From assembly GCA_946807835.1 (NCBI GenBank), contig CAMPEX010000001.1, positions 5,967,001 to 6,031,000 on the forward strand: a stretch of DNA of 64,000 bases. The letters run 5' to 3'. Every line of letters starts with the position of its first letter. The first letter of the stretch is position 1. Of the stretch, positions 36,471 through 47,668 are shown piece after piece. The notes beneath the pieces are model-generated. The model had not been told where the DNA came from. It saw only the letters and a list, made by a program, of their open reading frames with translations, and ran no database searches. The stretch is from Ailanthus altissimus (lineage: Eukaryota > Streptophyta > Magnoliopsida > Sapindales > Simaroubaceae). The translations under genes were made by a program, and so were the position numbers.

Positions 36471-37117
36471 ATTTATTGCCTTCTTTTTTTATTTTCATAA
36501 TTATTCCTCAAAAGAATCCAAATAAAAAAGTATAAATTCAAACAAAAATATAATAATTAAAGGCTCAAAATTAAAAAATTTAACATCATATTGCTCTGCT
36601 ACAAGAGCTTTTTAAGAGTTTGATGGTATAAGAGTATTAGTCATCATTGCAACTGCCTTTAAATCTAATAATATTTTTATATAAAAAATTAAGAAAAAAA
36701 AAATCTTAAAAACTTATGAGAAAAGGAAACAAATGCTGTAAAAGAGATGACTAAAGAGGCTTTAGTAGGATTGTTAATGATAGGATTTACATAAATGAAA
36801 ATAAATCTCTCAGATGGTACAGACAATTTGTAAAGCAAGATGCCTAAAATTTGACAAAAAGAAAGATGCAGACGAACGAAGTTGAGCAAACGAAAAGCAA
36901 ACAAGCATGTTGATTTAACGGAGATCGGATATTATTTACCCGACGCTTCCATCAAAAGATACTGTATTATTTTGATTATATGATTTCAAAATAAGAAATC
37001 ATATAAATTAACTAGGTGGTTATTTTTGCCACCAGTATCTGACTAGACTATTTTGTGATATTGAATTCTCTCTTACCATTTTTAAAATTAGAGATTAAAT
37101 TTGAATTTGAAGGGAGT
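36471..37117. other. Intergenic, no gene recognised
   Basis: AT-rich DNA with short chance frames. It is the left flank of the Athila-type element; its last bases 'ggagt' pair with 'agagt' on the other side of that element. Confidence 0.45.
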
Positions 37118-38548
37118 TGACACGTCCAGAATATAGGAGTTATTCTCAAGTGTAGGATTGTCGAAGTAATAAATAACCCGATAAGAATGGAGTCGATCCA
37201 CAGGGAAGTAGAATTAAAATTACAAATTATAAACACTTTAAAGATAATTAATGCAGTATAAGATGTTTGCAAATATTATTTTAATTAACCAATTCAAATA
37301 AAAAGCTAAGGTTACGGGGATTCACTCTTGGCATAAGAAGTAAGAATATATTTAACTTTTTTTTTTAACTCAATGGAATCCTCACACAAAGGAGGTTCCA
37401 ACTAAAAAATATAGCAATTAAAGTTCATCATCATTTATATATTGATTAGTATTTATTTCTTTCAATTATTATACACCAAATCTTATAAATGGGTTCAAGT
37501 ATTTATTATGCCAATCTTTATATTTGTCTACAATAAATCAAGACTCTCACTTTACAAGAAAGGTTATATACACCAAATCTTGTAAATGGTTTCAAAAATT
37601 TATTGTGCCAAGTATTAAGTTTGTCAATAATAAATCAAGAATCATCACTTTAGAAGAAAGGGTATTAATTCTACAAACAAAATAAATACATCATATATAA
37701 GTTTGCATAACTTAAAAATGAAGTATTAAATTCATGAATAAATATTAAACATATCTTATTACCTTGCCAAGAGCTTCACCCTTTCACCTTAGCTTAAAGA
37801 AAATTATTTGGACATAATAAAACTAAAGAAAAAGAAAAGAAATGGAAGAAGAAATAACATGATTTAATAGTAAACAAGAGAAATACATTTACAAAGAAAT
37901 GGATACAAAGGACAAGTATTTTGAACTAAATTCTAACTTTCTAATTACATTCTTTATGCATAAACAAGCCACCTATTTATAGAAAAACATGGATAAATCG
38001 AGACAAATTTGGAGGGAACCACTTGGTTGATGAAAGTCAAGAATGGTGGCAAAATAATTTGCATTCATTATCACTTGGGCACCCACTTGATTATCCAATT
38101 TGGAATTAATGTGATCCGAATTAGCTGTCACTCAAAACATCAAAGTTGTAGATAATTAGCTTATGTTTCCAAATTAAGTGATCGCATACGTATTAGATAC
38201 GTATTTCTATAGTTATGGGCTAAATACTGATGACTGTTCAAACTGGGCCTGTACTGCAGATAAGTTCTGTTCTAGGCCATTTTTCACCCTCTAAACACTC
38301 GAATTTCCAATGATTTTTGAAATACAATATGTTATCCCATTGAGTCAGCTCTCCACAAGATCAAGAATTACCTCAATTAGATTTTAGGTAGAAAGTTATG
38401 CCTATTTTACCGTACCTACCACAAAACAGTTAAAAGATAATTAAGTACAATATTGTAAACATACTTAAGTTAAGAAAATTAAATACACTAGTAATACAAA
38501 ACAATCATGTAAAACTCTTATTAAATGTGTAATTTCAAGTGTTCATCA
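37118..38548 (-). repeat. 3' LTR of the Athila-type element
   Basis: The + strand reads TGACACGTCC...GTTCATCA. It matches 47669-49100 along its whole length with scattered substitutions, for example at 38377-38400 and near 37145-37180. The bases just inside (38549-38560) read 'caccccccaac', on the minus strand a purine run GTTGGGGGGTG, the polypurine tract. Confidence 0.9.
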
Positions 38549-39771
38549 CACCCCCCAACTGGTTTATTACTAGTTCCTAGCAATTCGAGCATAAATAAAA
38601 TTTGAATACTACCTAAGTATTTCAAACAAAACGTCAGTTTAAGATCACAATCGCTATAATGGTTATTTCAATCATAACTTCCAAAAATATTTTTGTGTAT
38701 GTGTGAATTAAGCCAAAGCCTTCTTACCACAAACCACAACATATATAGCCTTAAAACGTTTTCAAGTAAAAGCCTCAACTCCATATCCTTACAGGTGAAT
38801 AACTTGTTTAATGGCTTAAGATTTCAATCATGGAGTTGGAAAACAGATAATCGCTTAAGAAAAAGTTATATTTAAGGACAGACAGATAAATTAACATTGA
38901 TCCAAAGATAAGAAAATCAAATATTTAGAGTCAAACCATTATTGCCAAATGCTAGCTTCAAGATTTTAATTATTTAATGCGAATCTTACGAATATAGAAT
39001 TCAGTGATAAGATTGCTTCCTAATGACTTTAGTCTTCTAAAATTGAATGAAGACTTTATTGAACTGAATTGACTTCTTTTCTTTCTTTTTTTTTTAACTC
39101 ATTTTTTTCTTTTTCTTTTTGAAAGACATAAGGAATCATTACAAAATAAGAGCAATTTATCACCATAATACTTTTCCAATTTTTTTTTTTTTTATCCTTC
39201 AGCTAAGCAACCAAATCATTCCTCATCCCAAATAATGTCATTCCAAATAAAAATTAACCATTTCAAAAGATCAATGAAAGTTCGTAAGCCGTTATCTCAA
39301 ACATTTCCACTCACTCACAAAAGATATGTGAGTTTAGAAAATAATATGTATACTTAAACATGAAAATTCTTTTGACTATATATATTGAATCATCCATCTT
39401 ACCACAAGGCTTAGTATTGTTCTCAAGAAATAATTTTAGAAGTTATTCTTTAGTAACCTAGATAAAAAAAAGTGATTTAAACTAAACAATTTTGAAATCA
39501 TATATCGATAGCAAAGCAAATTTATTTACGCAAGAATTACTAAGAACTTAAGCAAGTTCAAGTGTTCATCACAAAGCAACAAACATAAAATACATTAAAA
39601 ATAAACCAATTAGAATGTGTTTCAAAAGTTTATAATGTACTCTTTACTCTGCCATTCTAGAGCTAGAATACATCTCAAGAATACATAAATGAACATTTTA
39701 CTCATGCCATTCATGATAATAATAATTTTCTTTTTTAGTAAACAAGGTGATAACAATAATATCAACTATCT

Positions 39772-39792
39772 TCCCCCCCAACCAAATTGAGA
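39772..39792 (-). other. Second polypurine-tract-like run
   Basis: On the minus strand it reads GGTTGGGGGGGAAG, preceded by 'gaggacaatgtctcaattt', a context typical just before polypurine tracts of Athila/Tat elements. It lies 1.2 kb upstream of the 3' LTR and between the LOG copy and the LTR. The stretch 38549-39770 between the two tracts shows no coding sequence. Confidence 0.5.
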
Positions 39793-39929
39793 CATTGTCC
39801 TCAATGTCAAAATATAGAAAAAGTAAAGTATAGAAGATATCACCTGAAACATCTTTTATTAAAAATTAAACCTGCAACAAAATAAAACAAGCCACACAAA
39901 AAGCTTAAAAATACATAGAAATAGATAGG

Positions 39930-40583
39930 CTACAGATGAAGTGTCAAATCTATCTTGCGCTTCTTTTCACTGTTATTAGTATACCAATCTATCTGACTCA
40001 TTGTTGAATCAAATAGAGGTGTAAAAGTTTGTAGCTCATCGAGTAACTGATCAACAGTTGAAGCAGAAATAAGGATCTGTCATGCTGCAGATGAGACGAA
40101 TTGTTTTTCCACCGCATAGTCAAGAAAAGATAACAACCCATTATAAAAACCATCAACGTTTAACAAACCAATTGGTTTTTTATGGATTTGCAATTGTGGC
40201 CATGAGACAATTTGAAAAAAAAATTCTAATGTTCCGAAACCTCCAGGTAGAGCTATAAAGGCATCAGCATTACGAAGCATAAAAGAAATTCGTTCATGCA
40301 TTGATGATACCTGTAACTCATCCCCAATTTTTTTTCCTACAATGTCTCCAACAGCTAGAGCTTTTGGTATGATACCCAAAACTCGACTGCCATTATTTTG
40401 TGCAGCGGTTGCCACACGTCCCATTAATTCAAGACTACCTCCTTCATATACTAAATGAATATTTCACTCAGCTAACATCTTACCAAGGGTTTCTGTTGCT
40501 TCTATAAACTCACTAGTTTTTCCAGAGCTGGATCCACAAAAGACACAAATTTTTGTGAATTTATGAGTTGATGATCCTTCCAT
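39930..40583 (-). pseudogene. LOG: Intronless LOG-family copy carried inside the retrotransposon
   Basis: LOG enzymes release active cytokinin bases from cytokinin riboside 5'-monophosphates. One minus-strand frame of 217 codons from ATG (40583) to TAG (39930) covers a full-length LOG protein without introns, although plant LOG genes normally have several. Seen: N-terminal KICVFCGSSSGK, 'VLGIIPKAL' at 68-76, 'MHER' with Arg98, 'ADAFIALPGGFGTLE' at 106-120, 'HKKPIGLLNVDGFYN', and a Lys/Arg-rich C-terminus. Two in-frame TGA stops fall at codons 40 and 168, both where family members have Arg (CGA to TGA). The PGGxGTxxE motif has lost its Glu (Phe at 121), and the GGG of the nucleotide loop reads EGG. 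It is a pseudogene, in the same orientation as the surrounding Athila-type element and between integrase and 3' LTR. Confidence 0.85.
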
Positions 40584-40648
40584 GATTACACTCACCCTCT
40601 CTCTTGAATGATTTTGAGTTTGTACAAAGATGCAGAAATAATGCAATG

Positions 40649-40660
40649 TATTTATAGAGC
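40649..40660 (-). promoter_or_regulatory. TATA-like box upstream of the LOG copy
   Basis: The minus strand reads CTCTATAAATAC about 70 bases before the LOG ATG, a plausible promoter spacing. In AT-rich DNA this may be chance. If real, the captured piece included promoter DNA, which does not fit simple cDNA capture. Confidence 0.3.
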
Positions 40661-40879
40661 CAAAAGGTGTTGCAAAGTTAAATCACATGGCTATTGGCTT
40701 GAAATACAAGATTCAACACCTTTTACCAATTTTCAATTTGTTAGTTAGAAAAGTCACATGGGTTGTCAGCTTAAAATGCAAAATTTTCAAAAAGGATTAT
40801 AGGTGGTTGATTATTAAAAAGACGTTTGACTTTGAAATGAAACATTTAAAAATAATAGCTATAGTAAATATATACAAGT

Positions 40880-41488
40880 AGTTGTAATTGTGGCTCACAT
40901 CTTCTTCTGGTTTTACGTCCAGTAACGGCTTAAACGCCCTCTATGGGTTGGGGATAGGCTTTCCATCTAATTTTCTTATAAATTGACAAACAGGGTCTTT
41001 TAAAGTCAGATTCCCGAGACTGTACCGCTCATGTTCTTTTAGGAATATGTCTCATAATTCATGAATTGCAATATGCACATATCCACTAGGATGCATCTTA
41101 AGAGTCGATAAGATATTATCTAAAGACTCTTTACTCAGGCCATCCTTAATGAACCTAATTTTATCTTCGCGATTTACAGACACCATTCCTAAAGTGCGGT
41201 AACGTGTGTTACAAGTCATGCATGCACACTTGTAACAAACATTTAATCGTTTTGCTCTTCGTTTTTTAAAAAAGAGCTTTTACCTAAGCCAGACATATAG
41301 GAAATTAATGAGTCTGAAAATTCACCGGTCAATCTAACTTTGGCTTCAATTAACCAACGTAAATCAACAAGTATATTCATAATCATTAATAACCTTAATC
41401 TTTCACATCTTGCTTGGTAAATTTTCTTCAAGGAATTTTGAGGCAATGAGGGAAAATATTTTTTTAAATTTTTTAGAATGTCATCCAT
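40880..41488 (-). pseudogene. Unidentified Cys-rich coding relic in the retrotransposon
   Basis: I do not recognise this protein. An 81-codon open frame starts at 41488 (MDDILKNLKKYF...). Near 41270 the coding character passes to another frame, where a Lys/Arg-rich run is followed by four close cysteines (C-x2-C-x-C-x2-C, about 41213-41237). Protein-like sequence then continues to about 40880, with TGA and TAG stops at about 41055 and 40945. The region is GC-richer than the flanks and lies between integrase and the LOG copy, in element orientation. It could be an env-like or extra ORF of the element, a second captured host gene, or a relic of a plant RNA-virus nucleic-acid-binding protein, whose basic-then-Cys layout it loosely resembles. 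None of these is established. Confidence 0.4.
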
Positions 41489-41699
41489 TTTTTGTTTTTT
41501 AGAAAAGGGGGAAGAAGAGAAGATATCAGTAATTATGGGAAACTGACAAAACCGATTTGAAATATCACAGAGTACCGTTATCCGCCACTTAACCGAGGTG
41601 AAAAATAAAACTTTAACAAAACTACTAAATTAACCTGCAAGTAAAAAAAAATGTTAGAAGAATAATAAATATATATATAAATATGTAAATATATAAAAC

Positions 41700-42912
41700 A
41701 AAGATTAATTGGTCTCGTAACAAGGATCCGACAGGAACGTAAATTCTTCATGAAAAGCTTGATTTCTAGAAACGGCTTGAGTCTTTGCCCATTTACCTTA
41801 AACATATTCTCATTTCTAGGATTTTCAATGTCAATTGTTCCATAAAGGTACACATATTTCACAATAAAATGGCCACTCCATCTTGATCTTAATTTTTCAG
41901 GGAATATGTGAAATCAAGAATTATAAAATAAAACCTTCTGACCAGTGTCAAATATTTTTCTCTAAATTTTTTTATCATGAAAGGCTTTAATTTTAGCTTT
42001 ATGAATTTTTGAATTCTCATATGCATCATTTCTCAATTCTTCAAGTTCATTTATTTGTAATTTACGTATATGTCCAGCAAAATCAAGATTTTCATTGAAA
42101 ATTTTAATAGCCCAGTAGGCTTTATGCTCAAGTTCCACAAGTAAATGACAAGGTTTTCCATAAACTATCCTATAGGGAGACATACTCAATGAAGTTTTAA
42201 AAGCAGTTCTATAAGCCCACACTGCATCATTTAGTCTTAAAGACCAATCTTTGCGATTTGGGTTTACAGTTTTTTTTAAAATTTGTTTTATCTCCTTATT
42301 TGCTAATTCAACTTGTCCACTTGTCTGAGGATGATAAGGGGTGGCAACTTTATGAGTAATACCATATTGTTTTACTAATGTTTCAAATGGTCTATTACAA
42401 AAATGCTTACCCCTATCACTTATAATGGCTCGAGGGATTCCAAATCGACTTAAGATATTTTCTTTCAAACATTTCATGACTGTTTTATGGTCATTATTTT
42501 GACATGGAATAGCCTCATTCCATTTTGAGACATAATCTACTGCAACTAAGATATACGTAAATCCAAATGATAACAGAAATGGTCCCATGAAATCTATCCC
42601 CCAACAATCAAAGATTTCAATAACAAGAATGGGGTTCAAAGGCATTATGTTTCGTTTTGAAATTGATCCCAACTTTTGACAATTTTCACAAGTTATACAA
42701 AATGCATGTGTATCTTTAAATAAAGTGGGCCAATAAAATCCACACTGCAAGATTTTTACAGCTGTTTTCTTTGATACGAAATGTCCCCCACATGCTTCAG
42801 AATGACAAAATTCAATAACTTTATTTACCTCATTGTCGGGTATACATCTTCGAAATATTTGATCATGACAATATTTGAAGAGATAAGGATCATCCCAATA
42901 AAACTTTCTCAC
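41700..42912 (-). pseudogene. Athila-type integrase
   Basis: A 316-codon open frame (42912-41962) holds the HHCC zinc-binding region ('CHSEACGGH', 'CITCENC'), 'GIDFMGPF' with the first catalytic Asp, 'IISDRGKHF' with the second, and '[11 protein letters not shown]' with the catalytic Glu. The chromodomain-less C-terminus continues in another frame to about 41740 ('[12 protein letters not shown]'). The core is intact and well preserved. It inserts element cDNA into the genome. It is typed as a pseudogene because pol as a whole is interrupted. Confidence 0.88.
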
Positions 42913-42948
42913 CTCAGTTAAAAATTTTCTTTTGTCTTGAGCATTCCA

Positions 42949-43768
42949 TTAAGGTGGCATTTCTCCTGTTACAAGAAAATTAACAATATTAGCATACCAA
43001 GGCATTGTAACAGTCGAAAATAAAAATTCATCTGGAAAAGAATCATTAATAGGTGTTATTTCTGTTGATGAATCTGGTGTGAGTCTTGATAAGTGATTTG
43101 CAACAACATTCTCAACTTCCTTTTTATCCTTTATAGTGATAATAAATTCTTGAAGCAATAGAATCCATCAAATCAGCCTTGGTTTTGCATCCTGTTTTGA
43201 CATTAAGTACCTTACAGCAGCATAGTCAGTAAATACAACAATTGAAGAACCAATTAAGTAAGAACAAAATTTGTCTAATGCAAATATTACAGCAAGTAGT
43301 TTTTTTTTCAGTTGTTGTGTAATTCATTTGTGCACTGTTTAAAGTTTTACTTGCATAATACATTACATAGGATTTACCCTCCTTTCTTTGTCCCAATACA
43401 GCACCAACAGCATAGTCAATAGCATCACACATGAGCTCAAAAGATAAAGACCAGTCAGGAGATTGTATGATAGGAGCAGATGTTAAGAGGCCAATTAATT
43501 TTTCAAACGAATTTTGACACTCTTGAGTTCACTTAAATGATACATCTTTTGCTAAGAGGTTACAAAGAGGTTTAGATATAGCACTAAAGTTTTTTATGAA
43601 CCTCCTATAAAATCCAGCATGTCCTAAAAAGGATCAAACTTCTCTGACTGTTTTTGGTGGAGGCAAATGTGTAATGAGTTCGACTTTTACCTTATCCACT
43701 TCAATTCCTTTAAAAGATACTATATGTCCTAAAACAATTCCAGAAGTAACCATGTAATGATATTTTTT
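42949..43768 (-). pseudogene. Athila-type RNase H / RT connection
   Basis: Pieces in more than one frame: 'MCDAIDYAVGAVLGQRKEGK' and '[20 protein letters not shown]' (43432-43320) are RNase H motifs of gypsy elements. They are followed by a frame change at a T/A homopolymer near 43300, and by 'VENVVANHLSRL' (43158-43080), the usual RNase H end. The stretch 43440-43768 holds the connection region with stops at about 43530 and 43630. Confidence 0.75.
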
Positions 43769-44647
43769 CTAATTCAATACAAGACTTTTTTCTTCACATC
43801 TTTTTAAAACCTTTTCTAAGTTTTCAAGACAATTATCAAAAGAATTTCCAAACACAGTTAAATCATCCATGAAAACTTCTAAATAATGCTCAATCATGTC
43901 ACTAAAAATGCTTAACATACATCTCTGAAATGTTGCTAGGGCATTACAAAGTTCAAAGGGCATTCTTCTAAAAGTAAAGGTTCCAAAAGGGCATGTGAAT
44001 ATAGTCTTTTCTTGGTCCTCTAGTGCTATGGGAATTTGATAATAGCCAGAGTAACCATCTAGAAAGCAATAGTAGGGATGTCCTGCTACACTTTCTATAA
44101 TTTGATCAAGGAATGGTAAAGGAAAATGGTCTTTTCTAGTGGCCGAGTTTAACTTTCTATAATCTATGCACATCCTCCAATTAGATGAGACTCGAGTTGG
44201 TATTAACTCACCTTTTTCATTTTCAATAACTGTGATTCCAGAGTTTTTTGGTACTACCTGAGTAGGACTTACCCACTTACTATCTGAGATAGGATAGATG
44301 ATTCTTACTTCAAGTAATTTGAGAACTTCAGCTCTCACTACCTCTTTCATATGTGGATTTAATCTCTTTTGAGATTGTTGGGAAGTTTTGGCATTATCCT
44401 CTAGGTGTATTCTATGTGTGCAAATTAGAGGATTAATACCATTTATGTCTTTTAAAGTCCACCCAATTGCATTTTTATGCATTTTTAATAATTCAATCAA
44501 CTTACATTCTTGTTCACTTGTGAGTGTAGAAGAGATTACCACCGGGTAAGTTTGTTTCTCTCCAAGAAATGCATATTTCAGTCCTTCAGGCAAAGGTTTT
44601 AACTCCAACTTTAAAATTTCGTTCTGTTTATCCTCATTTTCTCCCAA
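43769..44647 (-). pseudogene. Athila-type reverse transcriptase (complete copy)
   Basis: An open frame of 292 codons contains 'WVSPTQVVPK', 'RMCIDYRKLNSATRKDHFPLPF', 'GYSGYYQIPIA', 'CPFGTFTFRRMPF' and the catalytic 'VFMDDLTVFG'. These are fingers and palm of a Ty3/gypsy RT, of the Athila kind. It copies element RNA into cDNA. Its first ~180 codons are repeated twice more to the right as part of the tandem block. Confidence 0.88.
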
Positions 44648-44665
44648 TTCTTCAAACTATAGTTT

Positions 44666-44956
44666 TCATCCTTTATTTTCAATCACCTGTGCACAATCAA
44701 GTAAAGAACATATATCAGAGATTTCAGGATCTAATTGTATATTTGATTCAAATGAATTTATTAAACATATTTCTAAGGGATCGGTAGAACTCCCTTTTTG
44801 AATATGGTCCTCCACAATCGTTTCAATCATGTCACCTTCTTCACTTTCATCCTCCTCTTCATATTGTTGCTTACACATATTGAAAACATTGAGTTTAAGT
44901 GTCATGTTTCCAAATGAAAGCTTCATTACTCCATTCTTCCCCGGCAACGGTGCCAA
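44666..44956 (-). pseudogene. Pol linker (protease-RT junction) directly after the PBS
   Basis: An open frame from 44956 reads 'KLSFGNMTLKLNVFN' followed by an acidic stretch (EEEDESEEGDMIE), the linker between protease and RT of Athila-type elements. It begins within about 20 bases of the primer-binding site, so gag and the protease core are deleted. The same arrangement recurs at 46011-46301 and about 47360-47655. Confidence 0.75.
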
Positions 44957-47645
44957 AAACTTGACACGTCCAGAATATAGGAGTTATTCCCAAGTGCAGG
45001 ATTGTCGAAGTAACAAATAACCCGATGAGAACAGGGTCGATCCACAGGGAAGTAGAATTAAAATTACAAATTATAAACACTTTAAAGATAATTAATGCAG
45101 TATAAGATGTTTGCAAATATTATTTCAAATAACCAATTCAAATAAAAAGCTAAGGTTACGGGGATTCACTCTTGGCATAAGAAGTAAGAATATATTTAAT
45201 TTTTTTTTTTAACTCAATTGGAATCCTCACACAAAGGAGGTTCCAACCGGAAAATATAGCAATTAAAGTTCATCATCATTTATATATTGATTAGTATTTA
45301 TTTCTTTCAATTATTATACACCAAATCTTATAAATGGGTTCAAGTATTTATTATGCCAATCTTTATATTTGTCTACAATAAATCAAGACTCCCACTTTAC
45401 AAGAAAGGTTATATACACCAAATTTTGTAAATGGTTTCAAGAATGTATTGTGCCGAGTATTAAGGAATAGTAAAAGAAAATGGTCTTTTCTAGTGGCCGA
45501 GTTCAACTTTCTATAATCTATGCACATCCTCCAACTAGATGAGACTCGAGTTGGTATTAACTCACCTTTTTCATTTTCAATGACTGTGATTTCAAATTTT
45601 TTTGGTACTACCTGAGTAGGACTTACCCACTTACTATCTGAGATAGGATAGATGATTCTTACTTCAATTATTTTGAGAACTTCAGCTCTCACTACCTCTT
45701 TCATATGTGGATTTAATCTCTTTTGAGATTGTTGGGAAGTTTTGGCATTATCCTCTAGGTGTATTCTATGTGTGCAAATTAGAGGATTAATACCATTTAT
45801 GTCTTTTAAAGTCCACCCAATTGCATTTTTATACATTTTTAAAAATTCAATCAACTTACCTTCTTGTTCACTTGTGAGTGTAGAAGAGATTACCACCGGG
45901 TAAGTTTGTTTCTCTCCAAGAAATGCATATTTCAGTCCTTCAGGCAAAGGTTTTAACTCCAACTTTGAAATTTCGTTCTGTTTATCCTCATTTTCTCCCA
46001 ATTCTTCAAACTATAGTTTCCATCCTTTATTTTCAATCACCTGTGCACAATCAAGTAAAGAACATATATCAGAGATTTCAGGATCTAATTGTATATTTGA
46101 TTCAAATGAATTTATTAAACACATTTCTAAGGGATCGGTAGAACTCCCTTTTTGAATATGGTCCTTCACAATCGTTTCAATCATGTCACCTTCTTCACTT
46201 TCATCCTCCTCTTCATATGGTTGCTTACACATATTGAAAACATTGAGTTTAAGTGTCATGTTTCCAAATGAAAGCTTCATTATTCCATTCCTCCCCGGCA
46301 ACGGCGCAAAAAACTTGACACGTCCAGAATATAGGAGTTATTCCCAAGTGCAGGATTGTCGAAGTAACAAATAACCCGATGAGAACGGGGTCGATCCACA
46401 GGGAAGTAGAATTAAAATTACAAATTATAAACACTTTAAAGATAATTAATGCAGTATAAGATGTTTGCAAATATTATTTCAAATAACCAATTCAAATAAA
46501 AAGCTAAGGTTACGGGGATTCACTCTTGGCATAAGAAGTAAGAATATATTTAATTTTTTTTTTAACTCAATTGGAATCCTCACACAAAGGAGGTTCCAAC
46601 CGGAAAATATAGCAATTAAAGTTCATCATCATTTATATATTGATTAGTATTTATTTCTTTCAATTATTATACACCAAATCTTATAAATGGGTTCAAGTAT
46701 TTATTATGCCAATCTTTATATTTGTCTACAATAAATCAAGACTCCCACTTTACAAGAAAGGTTATATACACCAAATTTTGTAAATGGTTTCAAGAATGTA
46801 TTGTGCCAAGTATTAAGGAATGGTAAAGGAAAATGGTCTTTTCTAGTGGCCGAGTTCAACTTTCTATAATCTATGCACATCCTCCAACTAGATGAGACTC
46901 GAGTTGGTATTAACTCACCTTTTTCATTTTCAATGACTGTGATTTCAGATTTTTTTGGTACTACCTGAGTAGGACTTACCCACTTACTATCTGAGATAGG
47001 ATAGATGATTCTTACTTCAATTATTTTGAGAACTTCAGCTCTCACTACCTCTTTCATATGTGGATTTAATCTCTTTTGAGATTGTTGGGAAGTTTTGGCA
47101 TTATCCTCTAGGTGTATTCTATGTGTGCAAATTAGAGGATTAATACCATTTATGTCTTTTAAAGTCCACCCAATTGCATTTTTATGCATTTTTAAAAATT
47201 CAATCAACTTACCTTCTTGTTCACTTGTGAGTGTAGAAGAGATTACCACCGGGTAAGTTTGTTTCTCTCCAAGAAATGCATATTTCAGTCCTTCAGGCAA
47301 AGGTTTTAACTCCAACTTTGAAATTTCGTTCTGTTTATCCTCATTTTCTCCCAATTCTTCAAACTATAGTTTCCATCCTTTATATTCAATCACCTGTGCA
47401 CAATCAAGTAAAGAACATATATCAGAGATTTCAGGATCTAATTGTATATTTGATTCAAATGAATTTATTAAACATATTTCTAAGGGATCGGTAGAACTCC
47501 CTTTTTGAATATGGTCCTCCACAATCGTTTCAATCATGTCACCTTATTCACTTTCATCCTCCTCTTCATATGGTTGCTTACACATATTGAAAACATTGAG
47601 TTTAAGTGTCATGTTTCCAAATGAAAGCTTCATTACTCCATTCCT

Positions 47646-47666
47646 CCCCGGCAACGGCGCAAAAAC
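47646..47666 (-). other. Primer-binding site of the Athila-type element
   Basis: On the minus strand, right after the LTR end CGTGTCA, it reads 'GCGCCGTTGCCGGGGA', the tRNA-Asp-type site of Athila elements. Further copies lie at about 44940-44957 (TGGCACCGTTGCCGGGGA) and 46295-46312 because of the tandem block. Confidence 0.8.
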
Positions 47667-47668
47667 CT

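Noticed and set aside
39930..40583. LOG copy as a functional gene
   Set aside because: Two in-frame stops and the loss of a conserved motif Glu make function very unlikely, and downstream restart at codon 54 would lack the N-terminal nucleotide-binding part.
44569..44787. Plus-strand open frames repeated at 44569, 45923 and 47276 (72 codons) and at 44829, 46183 and 47536 (63 codons)
   Set aside because: They are antisense shadows of the RT start and pol linker, and occur three times only because the block is triplicated.
44895..45116. 73-codon minus-strand frame recurring at 37048, 44895, 46249 and 47602
   Set aside because: It lies in the LTR end and PBS; its repetition follows the LTR copies and the sequence is not protein-like.
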